Shown: piece after piece, positions 17,251 to 25,156 of the stretch
Layout: each line of letters begins with the position of its first letter
Numbering within the stretch: the first letter of the stretch is position 1
DNA from: Vermiculatibacterium agrestimuris
GTDB taxonomy: Bacteria; Bacillota; Clostridia; Oscillospirales; Oscillospiraceae
Assembly: GCF_943193085.1 (NCBI RefSeq)
Contig: NZ_CALPCU010000004.1
Location: 59,749-123,748, forward strand
Reading direction: 5' to 3'
Length of the DNA: 64,000 nucleotides
Translations under genes and position numbers: made by a program
Notes under the pieces: generated by a model
The model's input: the letters and a program-made list of their open reading frames with translations, nothing else
Database searches by the model: none
Told to the model about the DNA's origin: nothing

Positions 17251-18386
17251 TCCGTCTCCTCCCTCTCTGCTCTCAGCTGTTCCGCCTGTTCATGGTACAG
17301 CTCCGCCCTGGCTTCCTCCACCAAGTCCTGGAGCGTAATGTCCTCCCAGTCCACCTCTACCTTCCCGGCGTAGCCGTGAAGCCGCATCCATGTCTCGCAG
17401 ATCCGCTCCACCACCGGAGTCAGCATCCGCCGCAGGGCGGTGATCTCGCTGGTCATCATGTCAGCCTGCTGGGCGCTCATCCGCTCGGTAGACGACCAGG
17501 ACAGTCCCAGCAAAAAAGGCGGTATGCCCGTCTTGGCCAAAAGCTGCTCCAGGATCTGCCGCACCGGGGCCTGGCTGTCCAGGATCTGTCCATCCGCCCC
17601 GATGACCTTGATCTCCACATCACCCACAGCCACAAAATCCCGCACGTTTCCGCTCTTCCCGGCTTGCATGGCCGCCGACCACTCCCTGGCGATCTCCTCG
17701 CCCCTCTCCCGGGCCCAGTGGGCGTCCCCCTCGCCGGGTCTATACACCACGGCGAACCGGGCATTGCCCATCCGCTCCCAGTTGACGCCTACCGCCTGAT
17801 AGATCTTCAGCAAAATGCCCGTCAAAAACGGCATAGAGCGCATGAGAGACACCCCGTAGGGCTCGTTTACCTCCGGCTGATAAGGGGTAAACAGAAGCAG
17901 CTCCTGCCGGGGCAGCTCCTCCACCGTCCCGTCCCCTCTCCGGGCGCAGATGGTGAACTCCAGCGGGCTCTCCCCCTCCTTGAAGACCACCCGGGCCGGG
18001 TCGGCGCACAGCAGGGCCTCCACCTCCCGGCCCTCCCAGTCCACCACGATCTCTCCCACTCCCCGGCCGCACACCAGCATGGAATCCAGGTAAGTGTCCA
18101 GAAAGGCCTGAATCCCCCGCTGTCCCCGGCCGGTGTTCACCGAGCGCAGAAACTCCTCCAGTTCCTCCTGTCCCTCCTGTACCGTGACCCTGACCCCTCC
18201 GGCCAGCCGCACCAGCTTCCCGATGGCGGCGTCCACCAGAGGCACCCCCTCCCGGATGGCCCGGTACAGCGCGATCTCTCCGCTTCTCATCGGCACATAT
18301 CCGTCCAGCGCGCCGAAGGGATGCCTTTCCCCCTCCCGAAGCTGTACTGTCGGAGCCGCCGTCTTCTTTCGTTCAAACCACTTCAT
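17247..18386 (-). CDS. Phage portal protein
   Basis: 379 aa from MKWFERKK at 18386, where AAGGAG lies about 8 bases upstream; the longer frame to 18428 would overlap the terminase. Typical portal stretches include LLLFTPYQPEVNEPYG, LKIYQAVGVNWERMG and LLAKTGIPPFLLGLSWSS. Forms the dodecameric ring at the packaging vertex. Confidence 0.85.
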   Translation of the reverse strand: MKWFERKKTAAPTVQLREGERHPFGALDGYVPMRSGEIALYRAIREGVPLVDAAIGKLVRLAGGVRVTVQEGQEELEEFLRSVNTGRGQRGIQAFLDTYLDSMLVCGRGVGEIVVDWEGREVEALLCADPARVVFKEGESPLEFTICARRGDGTVEELPRQELLLFTPYQPEVNEPYGVSLMRSMPFLTGILLKIYQAVGVNWERMGNARFAVVYRPGEGDAHWARERGEEIAREWSAAMQAGKSGNVRDFVAVGDVEIKVIGADGQILDSQAPVRQILEQLLAKTGIPPFLLGLSWSSTERMSAQQADMMTSEITALRRMLTPVVERICETWMRLHGYAGKVEVDWEDITLQDLVEEARAELYHEQAEQLRAEREETE

Positions 18387-18405
18387 CCTTCCGCTCCTTC
18401 CCTTC

Positions 18406-19656
18406 CTACCAGCCCGTCCGCTCCACACCGAAACCTCCGATGAACCGTTCCGTCCTCCCCAGGCTCACCGCAAAATAGCGGATGTCGTCCATTGCGTGAT
18501 CGTTTTTCTTCACCACCCGGTCTCCCACTGCCCGCTCATCCCAGTGGTAGAGGGAAAACTCCCGAATGGCGTCCTCGCAGCCCTCGCAGATGACCAGCTT
18601 CCTCTGCCGCAGCAGGTCGGCTGTGACCCGGATGCCGGAGAGCACCTCGTTTTCCGCCGGACAGACCTTCCACCCCCGCTGCCGCAGGGCCGTCATAAAG
18701 CTGGCCGCCGAGGGATCCACCACCACCCGCTCGATGGGCCGCCCTGCCGCCAGAGCCTCCAGATCGGCCGCATACTCCAGATCGGTCTTCTGCCGTCCCT
18801 CTTTCCGGGAATCATAATAGAACTCCTTCACCCGGTACCAGACCTCGCCCTGTCTTCCCCAAAGTCCCATAGACATGGGGTTCACTGTCCCGTAATCGCA
18901 GGAGATGCGCCACTGCTCCATCTCCCCCGCCGGCACGCTTTCCACCATGCCCCGGTCAAAAAAGTCGTATACCAGCCCCTGCGCGCCTACCCACTGTCCC
19001 AATATGTACCGCCGGTAGAAGTTCCCCTGGAAGCTGCGTTCGTACCGCTCCAGCACCGCGGGGCTCAAAGAGGGGTTGTCCCTCATGGTGAACCTCACCC
19101 GCAGGGCCCGTCTGTCCTCCGCCCTGCTCACCCACTCGCGGTAAAACCAGTGCTCCGGACTGCCCGGATTGCAGGAAAACCAAACCTTTGCCCCCTCCAC
19201 GGAGCACCTGGCCACCGTCTGCTCTACCAGTGACCGGGGCAATAGCACCACCTCGTCCAGCAGCGCCCCCGCCAGGGTGGCCCCCTGAATGGTATCCGCG
19301 CTGTTCTCTCCCATGCCGCCAAAGAGGTAAAAGGTGTTCTCCCGTCCGCCGAAACGTACCTTCAGGGTATTTTGGCTCTTTATCTCCCGGACAGAGAATC
19401 CCAGCTCCTTTAATACGGGCCTCAGCCGGCTGATCAGGTTGCGCCGCAGGGCTCCCATGGTCTTTCCGCACAGGGCGAACTGCTCCCCCTGGAACCGCTT
19501 CATGGCCCAGCAGAAAAAGGACAGCCCCATACAGAAGGTCTTGCCGCTGCGGATCGCCCCCTCACAGATGACGGCGTCCCAGTCCCGCCACGGAGAGGCG
19601 TCGCACCACCAATCCATCACCTGTCTCTGCTTGTCTGAAAAAGTCTGAACCGACAA
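18406..19656 (-). CDS. Terminase large subunit (XtmB/PBSX family)
   Basis: 416 aa. Walker A GAIRSGKT near the N-terminus, Walker B-type AGALLDEVVLL, and C-terminal nuclease acidic motifs (SCDYGTVNP, VVDPSAASF). It packages DNA into heads. The start is TTG directly after the small-subunit TGA with GGGAG upstream, so translation is probably coupled. Confidence 0.9.
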   Translation of the reverse strand: MSVQTFSDKQRQVMDWWCDASPWRDWDAVICEGAIRSGKTFCMGLSFFCWAMKRFQGEQFALCGKTMGALRRNLISRLRPVLKELGFSVREIKSQNTLKVRFGGRENTFYLFGGMGENSADTIQGATLAGALLDEVVLLPRSLVEQTVARCSVEGAKVWFSCNPGSPEHWFYREWVSRAEDRRALRVRFTMRDNPSLSPAVLERYERSFQGNFYRRYILGQWVGAQGLVYDFFDRGMVESVPAGEMEQWRISCDYGTVNPMSMGLWGRQGEVWYRVKEFYYDSRKEGRQKTDLEYAADLEALAAGRPIERVVVDPSAASFMTALRQRGWKVCPAENEVLSGIRVTADLLRQRKLVICEGCEDAIREFSLYHWDERAVGDRVVKKNDHAMDDIRYFAVSLGRTERFIGGFGVERTGW

Positions 19657-19947
19657 TCAGCTCTCCCCTTTTTCCCTCTTGGCGCTCTTCTCCAGCGCCC
19701 GATAAAGCTGATCCGCCTGGGGCGACTCCATATGCTCCGCCAGCCACTTCAGGGTCTCCACCCTATCGATGAACTTCAGCTCTACCGCCCCGTCGCCGCT
19801 GCGCTTGATCTCTTTTACCGCCGACAGATCCAGCCCCTTGATAAGCTCCATCTCGTCCTCACCAATAAACGCCAGGCGTATTGCGTCATTGACGGGGCTC
19901 TGGGCCAGTTTTTTGATCTTCTCCAAGACCTTTTCTCGGTTCTCCAT
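19657..19947 (-). CDS. Short terminase small-subunit-like protein
   Basis: 96 aa. The segment GDGAVELKFIDRVETLKWLAEHM matches the C-terminal part of terminase small subunits. The usual N-terminal HTH that binds pac DNA is missing: before this region there is only a short helix. Such a loss would blunt specific packaging. A G-rich tract (AAAGGGGG) lies upstream. It is the first gene of the operon, and no strong promoter is visible between here and murA on this strand. Confidence 0.6.
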   Translation of the reverse strand: MENREKVLEKIKKLAQSPVNDAIRLAFIGEDEMELIKGLDLSAVKEIKRSGDGAVELKFIDRVETLKWLAEHMESPQADQLYRALEKSAKREKGES

Positions 19948-20078
19948 CCGGGCCGCCCCCTTTCACCTCCCCCGTTTTGCCCCGTTTTTGTTTCATGTCC
20001 GCATACAAATAGAGACGGCCTCTTTTCTTCCCGGCCCAAACTTTTTCCAGGTTCTTATGGAAACTTTGGAAAATCATC

Positions 20079-20108
20079 TTTACATTTTTTACATTATGGT
20101 GCTATAAT
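20079..20108 (+). promoter_or_regulatory. Promoter of murA
   Basis: TTTACA (20079-20084), an 18-bp spacer and TATAAT (20103-20108). Confidence 0.7.
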
Positions 20109-20214
20109 GACAATGTATTTTTGCGTACTGTCCAGGAAACTGGTTACAATAGATTTTGGTCGGGATCCTTTCCGGCCCTACAACATTCCTCGAAACTGTG
20201 TGTTTTCAAGGGAT

Positions 20215-21531
20215 ATGAGCAAGGGAGCTGCTTATATTTTGACGAAATATGTGATTCGCGGCGGAAAGCCGCTTTTCGGTGCGGTGGACATCTCCGGCGC
20301 CAAAAACGCCGCAGTGGCTATCCTCCCCGCCGCCCTTTTGGTAGACGGCGTCTGCCGGATCGAAAATGTCCCCCAAATCAGTGACGTGACCCTCATTTTG
20401 AATATCCTTCAGGAGCTGGGCGCCGATGTGCGGACGATCAACCGCACCACGGTGGAGATCGACTGCTCCCATATCCGTAACGCCATGGTGCCCGATACCC
20501 TGGCCCGGAAGATTCGCGCCTCTTATTACTTTATCGGCGCGATGCTGGGCCGCTTTGGCTCCGCCCAGGTAGCTCTGCCCGGCGGCTGTGACTTTGGCGG
20601 CCGTCCCATTGATCTGCATATCAAGGGCTTTGTGTCCATGGGCGCCGAGGTGGACGTAAAGGGCGGCCTTATCCGTGCCACGGCCGAAAACGGCCATATG
20701 GTGGGCACCACCGTCTACATGGACATGTCCTCCGTAGGTGCCACCATGAACATCATGCTGGCTGCTGTCCTGGCCGAGGGCACCACCGTCATTGAAAACG
20801 CCGCCAAAGAGCCCCATATCGTAGATCTGGCCAATTTCCTCAACTCCATGGGAGCCTCCATCATGGGTGCCGGCACTGACGTTATCAAGATCCGCGGTGT
20901 GGATCATCTCTCCGGCGGCAGCTATTCCATCATCCCCGACCAGATCGAGGCAGGCACCTATATGGCCGCCGTCACCGCCACCGGCGGTGAAGTCCTCATT
21001 AAGAACGTGATCCCCAAGCACCTGGAATGCATCACCGCCAAGCTCATCGAGATGGGTGCGGAAGTAGAGGAGATGGACGACGCCGTCCTTATCCGCCGCA
21101 ACCGTCCTCTGGAGCGCACCAATATCAAGACTCTGCCCTACCCCGGCTTCCCCACGGATATGCAGCCCCAGGTGGCCGCCTGTCTGTGTCTGGCCCAGGG
21201 TACCAGCGTCCTCACCGAGGGCGTGTGGGACAACCGTTACCGTTATGTGGACGAGTTCCGCCGTATGGGCGCTCAGATCCAGGTAGACGGTAAGATCGCC
21301 GTCATCGAGGGCGTCAGCCAGCTCACCGGCGCCGCCGTGGAGGCCTGCGACCTCCGGGCCGGGGCCGCTCTGGTCATCGCCGGCCTTGCCGCCCAGGGCT
21401 CCACCGAGATCAGCCAGGTGCGCCACATTGAGCGCGGCTATGAGGACATCGTCCGCAAGCTCTCCGGCATCGGCGCGGATATCCGCGTGGTCGTGACCCC
21501 CGACGAGGCCAAGGCCGCCCAGGTGGGCTGA
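20215..21531 (+). CDS. murA: UDP-N-acetylglucosamine 1-carboxyvinyltransferase
   Basis: 438 aa. First committed step of peptidoglycan synthesis (PEP transfer to UDP-GlcNAc). Lys-Asn of the active site is in ISGAKNAAVA. The catalytic Cys lies in LPGGCDFGGRPIDLHIKG, so the enzyme should be fosfomycin-sensitive in principle. The start is uncertain: ATG at 20215 has AAGGG only 2 bases away, while TTG at 20239 has GGGAG 11 bases upstream and would give 430 aa. Confidence 0.93.
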   Translation: MSKGAAYILTKYVIRGGKPLFGAVDISGAKNAAVAILPAALLVDGVCRIENVPQISDVTLILNILQELGADVRTINRTTVEIDCSHIRNAMVPDTLARKIRASYYFIGAMLGRFGSAQVALPGGCDFGGRPIDLHIKGFVSMGAEVDVKGGLIRATAENGHMVGTTVYMDMSSVGATMNIMLAAVLAEGTTVIENAAKEPHIVDLANFLNSMGASIMGAGTDVIKIRGVDHLSGGSYSIIPDQIEAGTYMAAVTATGGEVLIKNVIPKHLECITAKLIEMGAEVEEMDDAVLIRRNRPLERTNIKTLPYPGFPTDMQPQVAACLCLAQGTSVLTEGVWDNRYRYVDEFRRMGAQIQVDGKIAVIEGVSQLTGAAVEACDLRAGAALVIAGLAAQGSTEISQVRHIERGYEDIVRKLSGIGADIRVVVTPDEAKAAQVG

Positions 21532-21546
21532 ATCCCGTCGATTTTG

Positions 21547-21573
21547 AGCGGCAGCTTTGCTGCCGCTTTTTTG
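21547..21573 (+). terminator. murA terminator
   Basis: AGCGGCAGC, loop TTT, GCTGCCGCT, then T6. Confidence 0.9.
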
Positions 21574-21635
21574 ATGCGATCACTCCCTCCCCCCAGCGGC
21601 AAAGACCTATCTCTTACATATAAAGGAGCCAACAC

Positions 21636-22421
21636 ATGGAGCTTCGAACCTTAGCCAGCGGTTCTTCCGGCAACTGCGCCCTTCTCTCCCACCAGGGCGC
21701 CCACCTGCTTATCGACGCCGGCGTCTCCTGCCGCCGGATCACCACCGCTCTGGATATCTGCGGAATAGACCCCCGGTCTCTCTCCGCTATCCTCATCACC
21801 CACGAGCACTCCGACCACATCGCCGGTCTCGCCACTCTGATGAAAAAGTACCGTCTGCCTGTCTATACCAGCCCCGGCACCGCCCGGCAGCTGTGCTACC
21901 GTATCGCCGCCATAGAGGATGTCCTCCATCCCGTCTCCCCCAGTGACAGCTTCGACCTGCCCCCCTTCCATATCACCGCCTTCCCCACCCCGCACGACGC
22001 CGCCCAGTCTATGGGCTTTACCTTCGAAGCGGCGCATCGTAAGGCCGCCCTGGTCACTGACCTGGGCCATGTCACGCCGGAAGTCCTCTCCGCCGTGTCG
22101 GGGGCCCACCTGCTGGTCTGCGAGAGCAATCACGACGTGGACTGGGTGCTCTCCGGCCCCTACCCCTATCCCCTCAAGCGGCGCATCCTCGGCGAGCAGG
22201 GCCACCTCTCCAATGAGGCCGGAGCCCGTCTGGCTCTGACCTGTGTGGAGCAGGGGGCCAAGACCGTCCTTCTGGCCCACCTTTCCGCTGAGAACAACAC
22301 CCCCGCTCACGCCCTGATGACGGCGGAAACCATCTTCCGCGCCGCAGGCATAGATCCCCATCGGGACGTACTTTTGGCCGCCGCCCCCCGAAATGAACTC
22401 TCTCCCCGATATGAGGTGTGA
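21636..22421 (+). CDS. walJ: MBL-fold hydrolase, WalJ (YycJ)-like
   Basis: 261 aa. The THEHSDH metal motif and the SGSSGNCALL start are characteristic of the YycJ/WalJ branch of metallo-beta-lactamase-fold exonuclease-like proteins. In many Firmicutes walJ lies in the walRK operon next to rlmH; here the walJ-rlmH pair is kept but separated from walRK by about 28 kb. AAAGGAG precedes the ATG. Confidence 0.85.
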   Translation: MELRTLASGSSGNCALLSHQGAHLLIDAGVSCRRITTALDICGIDPRSLSAILITHEHSDHIAGLATLMKKYRLPVYTSPGTARQLCYRIAAIEDVLHPVSPSDSFDLPPFHITAFPTPHDAAQSMGFTFEAAHRKAALVTDLGHVTPEVLSAVSGAHLLVCESNHDVDWVLSGPYPYPLKRRILGEQGHLSNEAGARLALTCVEQGAKTVLLAHLSAENNTPAHALMTAETIFRAAGIDPHRDVLLAAAPRNELSPRYEV

Positions 22422-22424
22422 CCC

Positions 22425-22913
22425 GTGGTAAATGTGCATATCATCTGCGTGGGCAAGCTGAAGGAAAAATTTTTTGCCGACGCCGCGGCGGAATATGTCA
22501 AGCGGCTGGGCGCATACTGCCGTCTGCAAATCACGGAACTCGCCGAGGAAAAGCTACCCCAGAACCCCTCCCCGGCCCAGATCGACGCCGCCCTCGCCAG
22601 GGAAGCCGCCGCCATCCGCGCCAAAATCCCACCCCACTCTCAGGTCACCGCCCTGTGCGTGGAGGGCCGTATGCGCTCCAGTCAGGAGCTGGCCGCCAAA
22701 CTTCGGGGCAGTGTCTGGGGCGACGGCGCCGCCAAGCGTCTGGTCTTCCTCATCGGTGGCTCCTATGGCCTGGACGAGGCGCTGAAACAGGAGGCCGGCG
22801 ACCGTCTTTCCATGTCCCCCATGACCTTCCCCCACCACCTGTTCCGTGTCATGCTCTTAGAGCAGCTTTACCGCGCCTTCAAGATCAACGAGGGCTCCGC
22901 CTATCACAAATAA
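22425..22913 (+). CDS. rlmH: 23S rRNA pseudouridine-1915 N3-methyltransferase
   Basis: 162 aa, full length for RlmH. Conserved SPOUT knot segments VFLIGGSYGLDE and LSMSPMTFPHHLFRVMLLEQLYRA are present, ending in the typical AYHK. GTG start at 22425, 3 bases after the walJ stop, with GAGGTG upstream. Confidence 0.95.
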   Translation: MVNVHIICVGKLKEKFFADAAAEYVKRLGAYCRLQITELAEEKLPQNPSPAQIDAALAREAAAIRAKIPPHSQVTALCVEGRMRSSQELAAKLRGSVWGDGAAKRLVFLIGGSYGLDEALKQEAGDRLSMSPMTFPHHLFRVMLLEQLYRAFKINEGSAYHK

Positions 22914-22934
22914 CGCCTTCCACAGGCTTCCAAG

Positions 22935-22964
22935 CCCCGGCGCGGCCGGGGTTCTCTCTTTTTT
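22935..22964 (+). terminator. rlmH terminator
   Basis: CCCCGGC, loop GCG, GCCGGGG, followed by a TTCTCTCTTTTTT tract. Confidence 0.75.
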
Positions 22965-22986
22965 ATGGAACTTCCCCAAATCTCTA

Positions 22987-23016
22987 TTGAACCGCGCCCC
23001 CTCTTTGTGCTATAAT
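22987..23016 (+). promoter_or_regulatory. Promoter of phosphoglucomutase gene
   Basis: TTGAAC (22987-22992), 18-bp spacer, TATAAT (23011-23016). Confidence 0.75.
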
Positions 23017-23051
23017 TACAGTACCAAATTATGGAATGGAGGTCGTTTCCC

Positions 23052-24779
23052 ATGTCCTATCGTGATACTTACGAAAAATGGCTCGCCTCTCCCGCGCTTA
23101 GCGAGGCCGAGAGGGCTGAACTAAAAGCCATCTCCAACGACGACAAAGAGATCGAATCCCGTTTCTTCGCCCCTCTGGAATTCGGTACCGCCGGTCTCCG
23201 GGGCACGATGTGCGTAGGTCTACACCAGATGAACGTCCACGTGATCCGTCATGCCACCCAGGCCTTTGCCGAGGTCATCCTGGCCGAGGGGCCGGATGCG
23301 GTGAAGAAGGGCGTGGCCGTCTGCCATGACTGCCGCAACCATGGCCGGGAGTTTGCCGAGGAGGTCTGTTCCGTCATGGCCGGCAACGGCATCCCCACCC
23401 GCATCTTCGACGCCCTGCGCCCCACTCCGGAGGTCTCCTTTGCCATCCGGGAGTATGGCTGCATCGCCGGCGTCAACGTCACCGCCAGCCACAACCCCAA
23501 GGAGTATAACGGCTATAAGGTCTACTGGGCCGACGGCGCCCAGCTCCCCCCCCACCATGCCGACGCCATCGCCAAGAAAATGGGTGAGATCGACATTTTT
23601 GACGGCATCAAGCGCATGGACTACGCCGAGGCCGTAAAAGCCGGCTTGGTCACCATCATGGGCGGGGAGACCGACGAAAAATTCCTTGCCAATGTCATGG
23701 GCCAGGCCACCGATAAGGCCGTGGTGGCCAAGGTGGCCGATCAGTTCAAAATGGTCTATACCCCCTTCCACGGCACCGGCCACAAGCTCATCCCCGAGGC
23801 TCTGAAGCGTCTGGGCATGAAGCACGTCATCTGCGTACCGGAGCAAATGGTGTTGGACGGCAACTTCCCCACGGTGGTCTCTCCCAACCCGGAGAACCCC
23901 GAGGGCTTTGCCCTGGCCATCGAGCTGGCCGACAAGGAGGGGGCCGACTTCATCCTGGGCAGTGACCCTGACGCCGACCGCATCGGCCTCATGGTGCGGG
24001 GCAAGGACGGCAAATTTATCGTCCTCACCGGCAACCAGACCGGCGTTCTCCTTCTGGACTATGTCATCGGCGCCAAAAAGCGTATGGGCACGCTTCCCGC
24101 CAATGCCGTGGCCCTGAAAACCATCGTCACCACCGAGATGGCCCGCAAGGTCTGCGAGGTCAACGGCGTGAAGATGTTCGACACCTTTACCGGCTTCAAG
24201 TTCATGGCGGAAAAGAAAAACGCCCTGGAGGAGGCCGGCGAGGGAAAGGTCATCTTCTCCTACGAGGAGAGCTACGGTTACATGCTGGGCGACTACGTCC
24301 GGGATAAGGACGCCGTCACCGCCTCTCTGGTGGCCTCCGAGATGGCCGCCTGGTATTACGACCGGGGCATGACCCTCTACGACGCCCTCCAGGAGCTCTA
24401 TGTCAAGTACGGCGATTACCAGGAGAAGACCCTGAACCTGGTCATGCCCGGCCTGGATGGCCTGCAAAAAATGGCCCAACTCATGGCCGACCTGCGCGCC
24501 CAGCCCCCGGTAGAGATCGCCGGCGTGGCCGTCAAGGAGCAGAAGGACTACAAGGACGGCTCCGTGGTCACAGTCTCCTCCGGCGCCAGAGGCCAAATGG
24601 AGCTCAAGGGCTCCAACGTCCTGCGTTATGAGCTCTCCGACGGCACCAGCCTCATCGTCCGTCCCTCCGGCACCGAACCCAAGGTGAAGGTCTATATCCT
24701 CACCAGCGGCGCCTCCAAAGCCGAGTGCACCGACAAGGTGGCCAAGTACGCCGCCTGGGCAGAGACCCTGAAAAAGTAA
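23052..24779 (+). CDS. Phosphoglucomutase / phosphomannomutase
   Basis: 575 aa alpha-D-phosphohexomutase. The active-site Ser is in VTASHNPKEYNG, the metal loop is SDPDADRIG, sugar loop FSYEESYGYMLGD, and phosphate loop RPSGTEPKVKVY. Interconverts hexose 1- and 6-phosphates, feeding wall polymer and glycan synthesis. Start ATG at 23052 with GGAGG 9 bases upstream. Confidence 0.93.
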   Translation: MSYRDTYEKWLASPALSEAERAELKAISNDDKEIESRFFAPLEFGTAGLRGTMCVGLHQMNVHVIRHATQAFAEVILAEGPDAVKKGVAVCHDCRNHGREFAEEVCSVMAGNGIPTRIFDALRPTPEVSFAIREYGCIAGVNVTASHNPKEYNGYKVYWADGAQLPPHHADAIAKKMGEIDIFDGIKRMDYAEAVKAGLVTIMGGETDEKFLANVMGQATDKAVVAKVADQFKMVYTPFHGTGHKLIPEALKRLGMKHVICVPEQMVLDGNFPTVVSPNPENPEGFALAIELADKEGADFILGSDPDADRIGLMVRGKDGKFIVLTGNQTGVLLLDYVIGAKKRMGTLPANAVALKTIVTTEMARKVCEVNGVKMFDTFTGFKFMAEKKNALEEAGEGKVIFSYEESYGYMLGDYVRDKDAVTASLVASEMAAWYYDRGMTLYDALQELYVKYGDYQEKTLNLVMPGLDGLQKMAQLMADLRAQPPVEIAGVAVKEQKDYKDGSVVTVSSGARGQMELKGSNVLRYELSDGTSLIVRPSGTEPKVKVYILTSGASKAECTDKVAKYAAWAETLKK

Positions 24780-24798
24780 ATCGTACCACTCTATCAGC

Positions 24799-24831
24799 GG
24801 CCCGGCCTTCCAAAAAAGGCCGGGCCTTTTT
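24799..24831 (+). terminator. Terminator after phosphoglucomutase
   Basis: GGCCCGGCCTT pairs with AAGGCCGGGCC across CCAAAA, followed by T5. Confidence 0.9.
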
Positions 24832-25156
24832 GCGCTTTTTCCCCATTTTTCGGGCACTTTTACGCAGTAAATTGCGACTGTGATTTCTCTCCGGTCTACC
24901 AAATGTCTACCAAAATCCCCCTTCAAACCGCTGTCCCCCAACGGCTTCAAAAATTACCAATATTTGGTGTCTACCAGATGTCTACCACCATCACTTTTCC
25001 GGCCGGAAAACGCTGTTTCCCGGCCGTTTTTTATGCTTTTCCTCACTTTTTTGGCCACATCAGTGGTGTCATACTTGGAAAGCAACAGAAAAAGTCCTTA
25101 TTTTTCAAGGCTTTCAAGCGACAAACTTCGTCAAAATAAAAAAGGAGGAACAATCC
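24832..25156 (+). promoter_or_regulatory. S-layer leader, copy 1
   Basis: A ~320-bp non-coding leader nearly identical to 32321-32650 and, in the opposite orientation, to 39820-40137. It holds GTCTACC boxes at 24894, 24905, 24969 and 24980 (two pairs, 11-bp period, pairs 75 bp apart), a terminator-like hairpin at 25000-25032, and a conserved 5'-UTR (from GTCATACTTGG to AAAAAAGGAGG). No consensus promoter is clear; an extended-10-like TGTCATACT near 25067-25075 is a weak candidate. Confidence 0.7.
25000..25032 (+). terminator. Attenuator-like hairpin inside S-layer leader 1
   Basis: CGGCCGGAAAAC, loop GCT, GTTTCCCGGCCG, then T6. There is one A:C mismatch in this copy; the other two copies are perfect. 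It lies between the GTCTACC boxes and the start codon. Confidence 0.65.

Larger units (their letters stand above)
7174..19947 (-). mobile_element. PBSX-like head/contractile-tail cluster (defective or domesticated prophage)
   Basis: About 12.8 kb of minus-strand, tightly packed genes in PBSX/xkd order: terminase small and large, portal, protease-like, decoration-like, capsid, connectors, sheath, tube, tail chaperone, LysM protein, hub, spike, gp25-like, baseplate J, gpI/XkdU-like. Many adjacent pairs overlap as ATGA. Base composition matches the host. No integrase, repressor, replication, lysis, tape measure or fibre gene is seen, and murA and an SLH gene flank it directly with no visible att repeats. 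Confidence 0.8.

Noticed and set aside
19948..20078. A promoter for the phage-like operon upstream of the small terminase
   Set aside because: No pair of -35/-10 elements with good match and spacing was found on the minus strand here, so none was annotated.
24894..24986. GTCTACC repeats as a CRISPR-like array
   Set aside because: Units are 7 bp, only four per leader, in two pairs with an 11-bp period; no spacers of CRISPR size and no cas genes.
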